Assembly: GCA_019429405.1 (NCBI GenBank)
Contig: JAHYIZ010000016.1
Location: forward strand, 1 to 57,627
Reading direction: 5' to 3'
Source: Paracoccaceae bacterium
GTDB taxonomy: Bacteria > Pseudomonadota > Alphaproteobacteria > Rhodobacterales > Rhodobacteraceae
DNA: 57,627 bases
Shown piece by piece: positions 1-9,680 of this stretch. The translations under genes and the position numbers were made by a program. Numbering within the stretch: position 1 is the stretch's first letter; each line of letters starts with the position of its first letter. Under the pieces are notes generated by a model. It saw only the letters and a list, made by a program, of their open reading frames with translations. It searched no databases and was not told the origin of the DNA.

Positions 1-51
1 CGGGTAGAGAAAGGTGCCGTTGGTGCGCTTTTGGGCTGCGGTTCTGTCCAT
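1..51 (-). CDS. N-terminus of an unidentified protein, cut by the window edge
   Basis: An ATG at 51 on the minus strand opens 17 codons without a stop and runs off the window. It is divergent from ubiG with 65 bases between the two starts, a common arrangement. The peptide (begins [14 protein letters not shown]) is too short to assign to a family. It could also be a chance frame. Confidence 0.3.
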   Translation of the reverse strand, partial: MDRTAAQKRTNGTFLYP

Positions 52-116
52 CGCTCGACTATATAGCGGCAGGGCGCCGCCCGCCACGCCCAAGACCGGG
101 AAATCTGGAGATCGCC

Positions 117-860
117 ATGCAAGACCCCGCCAGCAGCATCAACCCCGACGAGGTCGCCAAGTTTGAGGCGATGGCAGCCGAATGGTGGGACCCGAACGGC
201 AAGTTCAAGCCCCTGCATCTGATGAACCCCTGCCGGCTTGACTACATCATCAGTCAGATCGCCGCCGAATTTGGCCGCGATGCCACCAGCCCGCGCCCGT
301 TCGCAGGGTTGCGCCTGCTCGACATCGGCTGCGGCGGCGGCCTGCTTTCGGAACCGATGGCGCGGCTGGGGGCCGAGGTGGTGGGGGCTGACGCCGCGCC
401 GCGCAACATTCCGGTGGCGCAGGTGCACGCCGAAGCGCAGGGCCTTGTGATCGACTATCGCGTGACCACCGCCGAGGCGATGGCGGCGGCGGGCGAGCAG
501 TTTGACGTGGTGCTGAACATGGAGGTGGTTGAACACGTTGCCGACCCGCAGGCGTTTCTGACCACCTGCCAGAGCCTTTTGAAAAAGGGCGGGCTGATGA
601 TCTGTTCTACCCTCAACCGCAACCCGAAAAGCTATGTGATGGCGATTTTCGGGGCCGAGCGGGTGATGCGCTGGCTACCCGTGGGCACCCACGACTGGGC
701 CAAGTTCATCACCCCGGATGAGCTTTATACGTTCATCCGCAACGCCGGGCTGGATCCGGTTGACCGCAAGGGCATGGTATTCAACCCCGTCAGCTGGCGC
801 TGGCGCCTGTCAGACCGCGACCTTTCGGTGAATTACGTCACCGCGAGTGTGAAGCGGTAA
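117..860 (+). CDS. ubiG: UbiG, 3-demethylubiquinol / polyprenyl-dihydroxybenzoate O-methyltransferase
   Basis: The 247-residue product is a class I SAM-dependent methyltransferase catalysing the two O-methylation steps of ubiquinone synthesis at the cytoplasmic membrane face. The SAM-binding motif I ([19 protein letters not shown]) lies near residues 66-84, and the post-motif acidic segment [11 protein letters not shown] near 130-140. The opening [23 protein letters not shown] is the usual UbiG N-terminus, and full length matches the family. The ATG at 117 follows a GGAG ribosome site. It converges on the glutamine-synthetase-like gene, with only two bases between the stop codons. The assignment is by motif and overall resemblance and is firm. 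Confidence 0.95.
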   Translation: MQDPASSINPDEVAKFEAMAAEWWDPNGKFKPLHLMNPCRLDYIISQIAAEFGRDATSPRPFAGLRLLDIGCGGGLLSEPMARLGAEVVGADAAPRNIPVAQVHAEAQGLVIDYRVTTAEAMAAAGEQFDVVLNMEVVEHVADPQAFLTTCQSLLKKGGLMICSTLNRNPKSYVMAIFGAERVMRWLPVGTHDWAKFITPDELYTFIRNAGLDPVDRKGMVFNPVSWRWRLSDRDLSVNYVTASVKR

Positions 861-862
861 GA

Positions 863-2251
863 TCAGACCGTGTGCAGGTAAAGGTCGTAGTCCACATCAG
901 CGATGGTGCGGGCGACGCGGGCATATTCGGCGGCCTTGATGGCGCAGAAGGTGCGGTGCATGTCGGCCCCAAGCGCACCCTTGAGAAATTCCGAATCGGT
1001 CGCAGCGCGGATCGCCTCGCGCCAGTCACCGGGAATGGGCAGCGCTTCGGCCTCGCCTTCGTAGCCGTTGCCGGTGGTTTCGGGGCCGGGGTCGATGCGT
1101 TCGGCCAGCCCCTTGCGCATCCCTGCCAGCACGGTTGCGGCCACAAGGTAGGGGTTGGCATCCACCCCTGAGGGGCGGTGCTCCACCCGTCGCGCTGCCA
1201 CCGGCCCGGCCGGAATGCGCAGCGCAACCGAGCGGTTGTTGACGCCCCAACTGGGCGAAACCGGGGCATAGCTTTGGCTGGCAAAGCGCCGCCAGCTGTT
1301 GGCGTGCGGCGCAAACACCAGCATCGATTCGCCCATCGTCTGCCGCAGTCCGCCGATGGCGTGGCGGATCGCATTGTTCCAGTGGCCCTCTTGCGCCTCG
1401 GCAAAGATGTTGCGCCCGGCGCCATCCAGCAATGAGACGTGCACATGCATGCCTGAACCCGCGTATTTCTCAACCGGTTTGGCCATGAAACAGGCGGTCA
1501 CGCCATGCCTGCGCGCCTGCAGCCGCACGATGCGCTTTAGCCGCACAAGGTCATCGGCAGCCTGCATCACATCGGTGCGGTAATGCAGCGTCAGTTCATA
1601 CTGCCCCGGCGCGTATTCCGAAATCACCGTTTCGGCCTTGATGCCCATTAGTTCGGCGGCGCGGTAGATATCGGAAAAGAGCGGCTCCATGCCGTGCAGA
1701 TGATCGACCGAATAGACCTCGGTCTTGTCAGACCGCCGCCCGTCAAGCACCGCCGCCGCGGGCCGCGCATAGCCCTGATCGTCAAGTTTGGGGTCGAGCA
1801 GGAAAAACTCCAGTTCAAACGCCGCCGCCGGGTATAGCCCTTTCGCCGCCATCGCCGCCACCTGCCGCGCCAGCGCGTGCCGGGGGTCGGAGGTCATCTC
1901 TGCGCCGTCGAGGTGATACATGCTCATCAGCAACTCGCCACGCGGCGGGTTGGTGCCGTGCAGCGGCTTCAAAGTGCCCGGTATCGGCCACGCCCGCAAA
2001 TCGCCGTCGCCCTGATCCCAGATCAGGCCGGTCTCGTGCACATCCTCGCCGCAGATATCGAGGCCCAGAATGGAAATCGGCAGGTGCCGCCCGCCGGTAT
2101 AGAGTCCCATCAACTCGTGCCGCCGGATGATCTTGCCGCGCCCGATGCCGTTGGCATCGGTCAGCACGATGTCGAAGGCCTCAATCTCGGGATGTGCGGT
2201 CAGAAAGGCATCGGCTTCGGCGGGGGTGGAACCGGTGGGTGAGAGGGTCAT
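863..2251 (-). CDS. Glutamine synthetase family ligase (gamma-glutamylpolyamine synthetase-like)
   Basis: This 462-residue protein belongs to the glutamine synthetase superfamily, which couples ATP hydrolysis to joining an amine to the gamma-carboxyl of glutamate. Visible catalytic-domain motifs include the metal-binding AAFELEFFLLD near 143-153, GSGMHVHVSL near 265-274 and the substrate/ATP arginine segment NNRSVALRIP near 339-348. Length and N-terminus resemble PuuA-type gamma-glutamylputrescine synthetases rather than GlnA, and there is no adenylylation-site context. Its start overlaps the stop of the upstream aminotransferase (ATGA), so the two are translationally coupled; a joint role in polyamine or amino-compound nitrogen use is inferred. 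The exact amine substrate cannot be read from sequence. Confidence 0.85.
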   Translation of the reverse strand: MTLSPTGSTPAEADAFLTAHPEIEAFDIVLTDANGIGRGKIIRRHELMGLYTGGRHLPISILGLDICGEDVHETGLIWDQGDGDLRAWPIPGTLKPLHGTNPPRGELLMSMYHLDGAEMTSDPRHALARQVAAMAAKGLYPAAAFELEFFLLDPKLDDQGYARPAAAVLDGRRSDKTEVYSVDHLHGMEPLFSDIYRAAELMGIKAETVISEYAPGQYELTLHYRTDVMQAADDLVRLKRIVRLQARRHGVTACFMAKPVEKYAGSGMHVHVSLLDGAGRNIFAEAQEGHWNNAIRHAIGGLRQTMGESMLVFAPHANSWRRFASQSYAPVSPSWGVNNRSVALRIPAGPVAARRVEHRPSGVDANPYLVAATVLAGMRKGLAERIDPGPETTGNGYEGEAEALPIPGDWREAIRAATDSEFLKGALGADMHRTFCAIKAAEYARVARTIADVDYDLYLHTV

Positions 2252-3627
2252 GGGGCGGTCTTTCCTGCGAAAAGCTCTGCCAGCGTGGCGGCAAAAGCGG
2301 CGATCAGGCGGTCAATCTGCGCTTGCGTGGTGGCGGGGCTGACCAGCATCATGTTGTGAAAGGGTGCAATCAGGCAGCCGCGGTTCAAAAGGCTCGCGTG
2401 AATGGCGGCCTCGAGCGCCGGGGCATGCGCGGCCTCGGCCTGCGAGCCATTGCGCAAGGGGCCGGGGGCGCAGACAAATTCGACCCGCGCGCCCGCCCGC
2501 ACCACATGCCAGGGCGCGCCGCGCGCGGCGATGGCGCGGGCAAGCCCGGCTTCAAGCCGTGCCGCGCCTGCCTCCATGCGGGCGTAATTTGCGGGGGTCA
2601 TCACCTCGGAAAGCGTGGCGCGCAGGGCGGCGAATTGCAGCGGGTTGGCCGAAAGCGTGGTGCCCATGCCGCTGTGGCCCGCAGGCCGGGTGGTGTTGTA
2701 GGCGGCGAAACGGTCGGCCACCTCGGGCGCCAGCCCCCAGACCGCCGCAGCCACGCCCCCCGCCACGCATTTGCCCAGCACGAAAATGTCGGGCTCCAGC
2801 CCGTGCGTGCGGGTGTAGCCCCCCAGCCCGGTCGAAATTGTATGCGTTTCGTCGATCATCAAGAGGGCGCCATAGCGGCGGGTCAACGTGCGAAGCCCGG
2901 CATGAAAGCCGGGGTCGGGTAGAACCATGCAGGAATTGGTCAGCACCGGCTCGGTCAGCACAGCGGCAACGTCGCCCCGCGCCAGCGCGGCCTCAACCGC
3001 GCCAAGATCGTTGAACTCGCAGGCCACGGCGGTTGCGGTCAGGTCGGCCACCTGCCCCACAAGGCCGGGGCGGGCCTCGGTGCGGCCACCGCGCAGCCGC
3101 ACCATCGCGTCATCGACCGTGCCGTGATAGCAGCCGTTGAACACGAGCACTTTCGGCCGCCCCGTCACCGCGCGCGCCACGCGCAGGGCAAAGCGGTTGG
3201 CGTCGGTGGCGGTGGTGGCGATCTGCCAGCGCATCGTGCCGAAACGTTCGGATAAAAGCGCCCCCACCGCCAGCGCATCTTCGCTTGGCAGCATATAGGT
3301 AAGGCCACGGCCCGCCTGTGCCCGAATGGCGCGCGCTATCGGGGCGGGCGAATGGCCGAACATCGCGCCGGTATCGCCAAGGCAGAAATCATCAACCCGG
3401 TTGCCGTCGATGTCTTCGAGCGTGGCGCCGCGCGCCCGCGCCACCAGCATCGGAAACGGCTGCGGCCAGTCGGCCATCCAATGCATCGGCACGCCGCCAA
3501 GAAATGCCCCCGCCCCGGCGGTCAGGGCCGCAAGGCTGCGCGGCCGTGCGGCCCGGTAGGTAGCGGCGGTGCGCGCGGTCAGCGCAGCAATGCGGGTGGC
3601 AGATACGCCACGGATCAACGGGGGCAT
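2248..3627 (-). CDS. Class III PLP-dependent aminotransferase (GSA-aminomutase-like fold)
   Basis: The 459-residue product is a fold-type I class III aminotransferase. It shows the phosphate-binding TTATDANRFALRVAR segment near 140-154, the FNGCYHGTVDDAM motif, the cofactor aspartate in LLMIDETHT, and the Schiff-base lysine in VLGKCVAGG near 290. It resembles glutamate-1-semialdehyde aminomutase-like enzymes of unknown substrate; a hemL role is unlikely because it is coupled (4-base overlap) to a glutamine-synthetase-like ligase. It follows mnhG by 24 bases and could be read through from the antiporter operon. An extended N-terminus of about 45 residues precedes the conserved domain. Family is sure, substrate is not. 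Confidence 0.85.
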   Translation of the reverse strand: MPPLIRGVSATRIAALTARTAATYRAARPRSLAALTAGAGAFLGGVPMHWMADWPQPFPMLVARARGATLEDIDGNRVDDFCLGDTGAMFGHSPAPIARAIRAQAGRGLTYMLPSEDALAVGALLSERFGTMRWQIATTATDANRFALRVARAVTGRPKVLVFNGCYHGTVDDAMVRLRGGRTEARPGLVGQVADLTATAVACEFNDLGAVEAALARGDVAAVLTEPVLTNSCMVLPDPGFHAGLRTLTRRYGALLMIDETHTISTGLGGYTRTHGLEPDIFVLGKCVAGGVAAAVWGLAPEVADRFAAYNTTRPAGHSGMGTTLSANPLQFAALRATLSEVMTPANYARMEAGAARLEAGLARAIAARGAPWHVVRAGARVEFVCAPGPLRNGSQAEAAHAPALEAAIHASLLNRGCLIAPFHNMMLVSPATTQAQIDRLIAAFAATLAELFAGKTAP

Positions 3628-3651
3628 GGGCGGGCCTTGGAAACTGCGCCC

Positions 3652-4068
3652 CTAGTGATCACGCCCTTGGGGCGGCGTCAACGGTGGCGCATCGCCAGTT
3701 TCGGCCAGCACCTCGGCGGCGGTATCGGTGCCGGGGCTGAAGGTTGCCCAGTCTGACGCCTCGGGGCGCGGCAACCCCTCGGGCCGATCACGGTGCAGGT
3801 TCGCCTTGGCCAGAAAATGCGCGCTGACCGGGGCGGTCAGGAGCAAGAAGAGCGTGACGAGCAATTCATGTGCGCTGAGGTGCCCTTGCTTGGTAGCAAA
3901 GAACAGCATCGAGGCAATCAGCACCCCGCCCACGCCCAACGTGGTGGCCTTGGTTGGCGCATGCAGGCGCGTCATCGGGTCGGGCAGCTTGACCAGCCCG
4001 AACGAGCCGACAAAGCCGAAGACACCCGCCAGAACCAGAAACCCAGCAATCAGAATATCCCAGACCAT
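3652..4068 (-). CDS. mnhG: Mrp/Pha Na+(K+)/H+ antiporter subunit G
   Basis: This small three-helix membrane protein (about 138 residues) is the G subunit of the multisubunit Mrp cation/proton antiporter. The conserved GSFGLVKLPDPMTRLHAPTK loop follows the first helix, and a cytoplasmic tail rich in proline and charge follows the third. The ATG at 4068 is preferred over a GTG six bases upstream, because an AGGGGG ribosome site sits at the right distance. It is last of the six antiporter cistrons, nine bases after mnhF. Family identity is clear; which cation is carried is not visible. Confidence 0.92.
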   Translation of the reverse strand: MVWDILIAGFLVLAGVFGFVGSFGLVKLPDPMTRLHAPTKATTLGVGGVLIASMLFFATKQGHLSAHELLVTLFLLLTAPVSAHFLAKANLHRDRPEGLPRPEASDWATFSPGTDTAAEVLAETGDAPPLTPPQGRDH

Positions 4069-4077
4069 GCCCACCCC

Positions 4078-4347
4078 CTATTCCACAATATCGCCGCGCA
4101 GCATGAACTTGGCATAGGCGACGGTCGAGACAAAGCCGACCATCGCGATCAGCACTGCCGCCTCAAAATAAACCGCGGTGCCTTGCCAGATGCCGTAAAG
4201 CACCAGCAGCGCGATGGCATTGACCACCATCGTATCGAGCGCCAGCACACGGTCGCTTACTCCCGGCGCGCGGACCACCCGCCAGAGGGTGAGCAACAGC
4301 GCCAGCCCGAAACAGGCGAAGGCGAATGTGAGGGCGGCGGCGATCAT
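4078..4347 (-). CDS. mnhF: Mrp/Pha antiporter subunit F
   Basis: An 89-residue protein with three predicted transmembrane helices and the conserved RVLALDTMVVNAIALL segment that marks MnhF/PhaF. The open frame extends much further upstream, but the ATG at 4347, overlapping the mnhE stop by four bases, gives the usual family length and tight coupling. It is a required small membrane subunit of the Mrp complex in the cytoplasmic membrane. Confidence 0.9.
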   Translation of the reverse strand: MIAAALTFAFACFGLALLLTLWRVVRAPGVSDRVLALDTMVVNAIALLVLYGIWQGTAVYFEAAVLIAMVGFVSTVAYAKFMLRGDIVE

Positions 4348-4832
4348 GCGAATATCTCCAGCAAGCGGGCCTCGTAACGGGTCTGGATAGAGTGCAGCAC
4401 CGCCTCGGGGTCGGGGGCGTGCAGGCAATGCACCAAAAGCGTGCGGCCATCGGCCGAAAGGTCTGCCGAAACGGTGCCGGGGGTCAGCGTTATGGTGGCA
4501 GCCAGCACGGTAATCGCCTCCGGCTGGGTCAGCCGCAACGGCACCGCCACCCATGCCGTGCGCAACTGGGCGTTGGGCATGAACAGCACGATTCGCGCCA
4601 CGATGAAGTTGGCAATCACGATGTCCCAAAGAACCACGGCAAGGTAGTTGGCGATCATCGGCAGGTTGCGCAAACGCGGCCGGTCCGGCCAATAGGGCGC
4701 GGTCAGCACCGGAATCGCGGTGCCCAGCAGCCCCGCCATGACCAACGAACCAAGGGTGATCTGGTTCACCAGCAGCAGCCAGACCACCGCCAGCAAAAGG
4801 GTCAATTGCGGGTGCGGGAACAGTTTGCGCAT
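4344..4832 (-). CDS. mnhE: Mrp/Pha antiporter subunit E
   Basis: The 162-residue product has two N-terminal membrane helices and a cytoplasmic domain. Conserved MnhE features are visible: LLLVNQITLGSLVMAGLLG, the DIVIANFIVARIVL helix, and the signature ITLTPGTVSADL near residues 115-126. The ATG at 4832 shares its A with the UGA of mnhD, so translation is coupled; a GTG one codon upstream is possible. It belongs to the antiporter operon. Confidence 0.92.
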   Translation of the reverse strand: MRKLFPHPQLTLLLAVVWLLLVNQITLGSLVMAGLLGTAIPVLTAPYWPDRPRLRNLPMIANYLAVVLWDIVIANFIVARIVLFMPNAQLRTAWVAVPLRLTQPEAITVLAATITLTPGTVSADLSADGRTLLVHCLHAPDPEAVLHSIQTRYEARLLEIFA

Positions 4833-6328
4833 CACGGTGCCCCCCCGCCCAGAACTGCCGCAATATAGGGCGCTGGCGCATAAAGTGCCTCGGCCGTGGC
4901 GTTCAGCCAGCCGCTCACCGGCCCTGCTGCTACGGTCAGTGCCGCCAGCGCCACCAGCAGCCCCGCCACGCCCGCAAGTGCCAGCGGCTGCGAAGGCACG
5001 GGTGATGCGTCATCGTTGGTCGCCCAGAATATCGCCGCCCCCGCGCGCGCCAGCCCCGCGACCGCAAGCAGCGAGCCAACCAGAATCGCCGCCCAGATTG
5101 CCCAGGCCGTCGGCGCGCTGCGCGCCGCATCAAGGATCAGCAGCTTGCCCAGAAAGCCCGGCAGCGGCGGCATCCCCGCCACCCCGATCGCCACTACAAA
5201 GAAGAGCGCGGCCAGCATTCCGTGGTTGGCCATGCGCGGGCCGGGGGCAAGAAGCAAACCACCGCGTTGCCCGCGCACGAGGTCGGCAACCAGAAACATC
5301 GCGCCCGCCACAAGCGTCGAATGGATCAGATAAAAGAGCGCCGCCCCGGTCGCCGCGGGAGTGAAGATCGCGACCCCCAGCATCAGCGTGCCGACCGAGC
5401 CGATTACCGCGAAGGCGGCCATCCGCCCCAGATCGCGCGCGCCGAGCACGCCGATCATGCCCAGCATCAGCGTGACCCCGGCCGCGGGCAGCAGTAATGC
5501 ACCCGCAATGTCGCCTGCCGGGCTGCCCGCGCCAAACACAAGCGTGACCATCCGCAAGATCGCATAAACGCCGACCTTGGTCAGAATGGCAAACAGCGCC
5601 GCCACCGGGCCGGGGGCGCTGGCATAGGTGGCGGGCAGCCAGAATTGCAGCGGCACAAGCGCTGCCTTGATCGCGAACACCATGAGCAAGAGCACTCCCC
5701 CCACCCGCAGCAAACCCGCCTCTGCGGCAGGCACCGCCGCCGCCTTCAGCGCCAGATCGGCCATGTTGAGCGTGCCGGTCACCGCGTAAATGGTGCCCAG
5801 CGCAAACAGGAACAGCACCGATCCTGCAAGGTTCATCACGACATACTGCACCCCGGCGCGCAGTCGCGCGCGCCCGCCGCCGTGAATCATCAGCCCGTAC
5901 GAGGCAATCAGCAGAACCTCGAAGAACACAAAGAGGTTGAAGGCGTCACCGGTCAGGAACGCGCCTGCCAGCCCCATCAGCTGAAACTGGTAAAGCGCGT
6001 GAAAATGCCGCCCGCGCGCATCCCAGCCGGTGCTGATCACATGCACCAGCACCGCCAGCGCCAGCGCTGCGGTCAGCGCCAGCATCAGCGTTGCCAGCCG
6101 GTCGGCCACCAGCACGATGCCGAACGGTGCGGGCCAGTCGCCAAGCCGGTAAACCCCGATCCCGCCGGCGCTTGCCTGCACCAGCAACACCGCCGCCAGC
6201 ACCGCAAACCCCACCGTGCCCGCGCCCGAAAGCATGCGTTGCGCGCGCAGGTCGTTGCGCGCCAGCAGCACCAGCAAAGGCGCGAGCAACGCGGGCAGCA
6301 CCACCGGGGCGATGATCCAGTGGTTCAT
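4832..6328 (-). CDS. mnhD: Mrp/Pha antiporter subunit D (NuoN/NuoM-like proton channel)
   Basis: This 498-residue polytopic membrane protein belongs to the proton_antipo_M family shared with NuoM/N of complex I, with about 14 predicted helices. The block FVFFEVLLIASYGLMIHGG carries the conserved helix-5 glutamate, and the KAALVPLQFWLPATYASAPGPVAAL segment carries the conserved lysine of the proton path. MnhA and MnhD are the two large subunits thought to conduct ions. Start and stop overlap the neighbouring mnhC and mnhE. Full length, no defects seen. Confidence 0.95.
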   Translation of the reverse strand: MNHWIIAPVVLPALLAPLLVLLARNDLRAQRMLSGAGTVGFAVLAAVLLVQASAGGIGVYRLGDWPAPFGIVLVADRLATLMLALTAALALAVLVHVISTGWDARGRHFHALYQFQLMGLAGAFLTGDAFNLFVFFEVLLIASYGLMIHGGGRARLRAGVQYVVMNLAGSVLFLFALGTIYAVTGTLNMADLALKAAAVPAAEAGLLRVGGVLLLMVFAIKAALVPLQFWLPATYASAPGPVAALFAILTKVGVYAILRMVTLVFGAGSPAGDIAGALLLPAAGVTLMLGMIGVLGARDLGRMAAFAVIGSVGTLMLGVAIFTPAATGAALFYLIHSTLVAGAMFLVADLVRGQRGGLLLAPGPRMANHGMLAALFFVVAIGVAGMPPLPGFLGKLLILDAARSAPTAWAIWAAILVGSLLAVAGLARAGAAIFWATNDDASPVPSQPLALAGVAGLLVALAALTVAAGPVSGWLNATAEALYAPAPYIAAVLGGGAP

Positions 6329-6657
6329 TCGCGGTCCTCGCCCAGATCGATGCCGTCATTGCCCGAGGCGATGAACGACCCCAGTGCCAGCAGCACCACC
6401 ACCGCCGTCATGGCGAATGAAATGACGATGGCGGTCAGCACCAGCGCCTGTGGCAGCGGGTCGGTATAGCCGGTGGCGGTATCCGAAAGCACCGGCGGCA
6501 TGTTCACCACCAGCCGCCCGGTGGCGAACAGGAACACGTTGACCGCGTAAGACAGCATCGCCATGCCCAGCACCACAGGAAAGGTCTGGCGGCGCAGAAT
6601 CAGGTAGACCCCGACCGCCGTCATCACTGCCACCGCGCTTGCGACCAATGCTTCCAT
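6325..6657 (-). CDS. mnhC: Mrp/Pha antiporter subunit C (NuoK-like)
   Basis: A 110-residue, three-helix membrane protein homologous to NuoK. The loop GLPQ-type segment is seen here as TGYTDPLPQALVLTAIVISFAMTA, the hallmark of MnhC/PhaC. The ATG at 6657 overlaps the mnhA stop and the stop overlaps mnhD. It acts within the Mrp membrane complex. Confidence 0.93.
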   Translation of the reverse strand: MEALVASAVAVMTAVGVYLILRRQTFPVVLGMAMLSYAVNVFLFATGRLVVNMPPVLSDTATGYTDPLPQALVLTAIVISFAMTAVVVLLALGSFIASGNDGIDLGEDRE

Positions 6658-9470
6658 CAGCTGCCCTCCCCGCGCCGCCGCTCATCGGTCATTGCGCGCC
6701 AGGACAGGCGCGACAGACTTGCCAGCGCGAGCATCACCGCGCCGACCACGGTCAGAAACACGCCAAGGTCAAAGCCCATCGCCGAGGCCAGCTCAAACTT
6801 TTCCAGGGGCGGCAGGTGCACATAGCCAAAAGCCGATGTCAGGAACGGGCGCCCCATGAACCACGCCCCCAGCCCGGTCAGCCCCGCGATCAGCACCCCC
6901 GCGCCGATCAGCGAATGATATTCAAACCGCTGCCGCGCCTCGGCCCAGGCAAGCCCGGACGCCATGTATTGCATCACCAGCGCGATCGAAACCACCAGCC
7001 CCGCCACAAACCCGCCACCCGGCGCGTTGTGCCCGCGCAGGAAGATGTAGACCCCCACCATCAGCGCCACCGGCAGCACCAGCCGCGTGGCGACCACCAG
7101 CATCACAGGGTGTGCATCGCCCGCGCGCGGCTGATCCGGGCTCCAGGCCATCAGGCGGCGCAGGTTGGGGCGGCGCAGCAGCACATCGGCCAGCGCATAA
7201 ATGACCAGCGCGGCGATGCCGAGCACGATGATCTCGCCAAAGGTATCGTAGCCGCGAAAGTCCACCAGAATGACGTTGACAACGTTGGTGCCGCCACCGC
7301 CCGAATAGGCGTTTTCAAGGTGGTAGCCCGAAATCGTCGGCGCAGAGAAATCGCGCCGCATGAGGGCATAGATCAGCGCTCCGATGCCAAGCCCCGCGCC
7401 CGCCGAAATCGCCGCGTCGAGGGCGCGGCGCGGCGCCGGTTCGGCCATGCTTTGCTTGGGCAGAAAGTTTAGCGCCAGCAGCATCAGCACCACCGTCACC
7501 ACCTCGACCGTGATCTGCGTCAGCGCAAGGTCGGGGGCGGAAAGGTAGACAAAGCCGATCGACACCATCAGCCCGATGATGCCGATCAGCACCAGCGCCA
7601 GCAGCCGGTCGCGGTGAAACAGCGGCAGGCACAGGCTGGCCACGATCAGCGCCAGCCAGCCCACCGCCACAACCGGGTTCACCGCCAGCATTGGCCGCGT
7701 CTGCGGCCCGATCCCGGCACTGGCAAAGCCCCAGCCGCCCGCCACCAATGCCACCAGTACCAGCGCCGCCAGCGCCCGCGCCATGGAACCATCGTGGAGC
7801 GCCTCGCTCAGCCGCCTTGCGCCCGATTCAGCGGCCGCCATCACTGCTGCATAAACCGCGCCGGCATCAAGGCGCGCCAGCGCCGCGCCCGCCCGCTGCA
7901 AGCGCCGCTGTTGCGTCAGCAGCAGCGCCCCGCCCGCCAGCGCAATGCCCGACATCGCCAGCGCGGGCGTGACCCCGTGCCAGATTTTCAGCGCCACCGC
8001 AGGCAGATCGCCGCCTACCACAGCGCCCGCCGCCGCCGCGACCAGCGGCTGCGCCAGCGCAGGCCAAAGCCCCACCGCCACCACCACCCCCACCAGCACG
8101 GCGGGCGAAAGCCAAAGCCCCGGCCCAGGGTCATGCGGCGGCTTCGGGTAATCGGTCCGCTCGGGCCCAAGAAACGTCAGCGCAATCAGCCGGAACGAAT
8201 AGCCCGCCGAAATCAGCGCGCCCATGGTCGCCAGCGCCGCAAGCAACCAGCCATTGCCGAGGTAGGGCGTGTGCGCTGCCGCCTCTAGCATCATTTCCTT
8301 GCTCAGAAACCCGTTGAGCAGCGGCACCCCCGCCATCGACAGCGCTGCCAGCGTGGCCAGCCCAAAGGTGATCGGCATCAGGCGGCGCAGGCCGCCCAGC
8401 AGGTCAATGTCACGGGTGCCGGTTTCATGGTCGATGATTCCGGCCCCCATGAACAATGCCGCCTTGAAGCTCGCGTGGTTGAGGATGTGAAACACCGCCG
8501 CCAGCGCAGCCGCCTTGGTGCCAAAGCCCAAGAGCATGATGATCAGCCCCAGATGCGAGACCGTGGAATAGGCAAGCAGCGCCTTGAGGTCGGTGCGAAA
8601 CAGCGCCACCGTGGCGCCCCAGAGCATGGTGACCAACCCCACCGTGGTCACCGCGTAGAACCACTCGGGCGTGCCAGACAGCACCGGCCAAAGCCGTGCC
8701 AGCAGGAATACCCCGGCCTTCACCATGGTGGCCGAGTGCAGATAGGCCGAAACCGGCGTCGGCGCGGCCATCGCGCGCGGCAGCCAGAAATGAAACGGGA
8801 ACTGCGCCGATTTGGTGAAGGCGCCCAGCAAGATCAGCGCCAGCGCCAGCGGATAATGCTGCGCGTTGCGAATGGCATCGCCCGCCCCGACAATCTCGGA
8901 AATCTCGTAACTGCCAGCGATGCCGCCCAGTATCAGCATGCCCCCGATCATCGCGAGCCCGCCGGTGGCGGTTACTACCAGCGCCATCAGCGCGCCCGCG
9001 CGCGCCTCGGGCTTGTGGCTCCAATAGCCGATCAGCAGGAACGAGCTGAGCGAGGTCAGCTCCCAGAAAATCAGCAGCAGCAGGATGTTGTCGGAAAGCA
9101 CGATGCCCAGCATCGCGCCCTGAAACAGCATCAGATAGGTGAAAAACCGCCCCGCCGGGTCTGATCGCGCAAGGTAAAAGCGCGCGTAAAGCAGAATGAG
9201 CAGGCCAATGCCAAGGATCAGCAGCGCGAACAGCGCCGCCAGCCCGTCAAGCCGGAAGCTGGCCGAAAGCCCCAGTGCGGGTAGCCAGTCGATCCGCGTG
9301 GCCACCGCCTCGCCTGCCAGCACCTGCGGCAGATGCGCCAGCACCCCCGCCAACGCCGCCGCCGTCGCCAGCCCCGCCCCAAGTGCCGCCGCCGTGCGCC
9401 CCGACCGGATCAGAACCCCCGGCAGAAGTGCACCCAGAAACGGCAAGATGACGATCAGGGCGAGGTTCAT
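6657..9470 (-). CDS. mnhA: Mrp/Pha antiporter subunit A fused to subunit B (PhaAB type)
   Basis: At 937 residues this combines MnhA (NuoL-like, roughly residues 1-780) and MnhB (roughly 790-925). The NuoL-like core shows LIFWELTSLSSFLLIGYW with the conserved glutamate, and KSAQFPFHFWLPRAMAAPTPVSAYLHSATMVKAG with the conserved lysine/histidine path. The MnhB part shows VGVYIFLRGHNAPGGGFVAGLV. Such A-B fusions are typical of alphaproteobacterial pha operons. It is first in the operon mnhAB-C-D-E-F-G, whose promoter must lie in the 210-base divergent region 9471-9680. The complex supports pH homeostasis and Na+ or K+ efflux, consistent with a saline or alkaline habitat (inference). Confidence 0.95.
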   Translation of the reverse strand: MNLALIVILPFLGALLPGVLIRSGRTAAALGAGLATAAALAGVLAHLPQVLAGEAVATRIDWLPALGLSASFRLDGLAALFALLILGIGLLILLYARFYLARSDPAGRFFTYLMLFQGAMLGIVLSDNILLLLIFWELTSLSSFLLIGYWSHKPEARAGALMALVVTATGGLAMIGGMLILGGIAGSYEISEIVGAGDAIRNAQHYPLALALILLGAFTKSAQFPFHFWLPRAMAAPTPVSAYLHSATMVKAGVFLLARLWPVLSGTPEWFYAVTTVGLVTMLWGATVALFRTDLKALLAYSTVSHLGLIIMLLGFGTKAAALAAVFHILNHASFKAALFMGAGIIDHETGTRDIDLLGGLRRLMPITFGLATLAALSMAGVPLLNGFLSKEMMLEAAAHTPYLGNGWLLAALATMGALISAGYSFRLIALTFLGPERTDYPKPPHDPGPGLWLSPAVLVGVVVAVGLWPALAQPLVAAAAGAVVGGDLPAVALKIWHGVTPALAMSGIALAGGALLLTQQRRLQRAGAALARLDAGAVYAAVMAAAESGARRLSEALHDGSMARALAALVLVALVAGGWGFASAGIGPQTRPMLAVNPVVAVGWLALIVASLCLPLFHRDRLLALVLIGIIGLMVSIGFVYLSAPDLALTQITVEVVTVVLMLLALNFLPKQSMAEPAPRRALDAAISAGAGLGIGALIYALMRRDFSAPTISGYHLENAYSGGGGTNVVNVILVDFRGYDTFGEIIVLGIAALVIYALADVLLRRPNLRRLMAWSPDQPRAGDAHPVMLVVATRLVLPVALMVGVYIFLRGHNAPGGGFVAGLVVSIALVMQYMASGLAWAEARQRFEYHSLIGAGVLIAGLTGLGAWFMGRPFLTSAFGYVHLPPLEKFELASAMGFDLGVFLTVVGAVMLALASLSRLSWRAMTDERRRGEGS

Positions 9471-9680
9471 GCGGAGGCTTTTCCCGTCGTTGCGGGCACC
9501 TTTACGGGGTGCGGGTCAATGGCGCGTGCCCCTTAACTGTGTGCATCCTGCCGGGGTGTCAAGCCGAATGAGGCTGCAAGGCTGCGGCAGGGCCGCGCAG
9601 GCCGTGAATTTTGCGGCGCAGCGTAACGAAGCCATGTTCCGGCGGTCAACTGGGCAAGACCGCTGACAAAAGGGAATGCC

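Noticed and set aside
2248-3627. HemL glutamate-1-semialdehyde aminomutase
   Set aside because: Coupling to a glutamine-synthetase-like gene and the diverged N-terminus fit a general class III aminotransferase better.
5645-9164. Plus-strand frames of 200-300 codons opposite the mnh operon
   Set aside because: Arg/His/Gln-rich composition and lack of domains mark them as antisense shadows of membrane protein genes.
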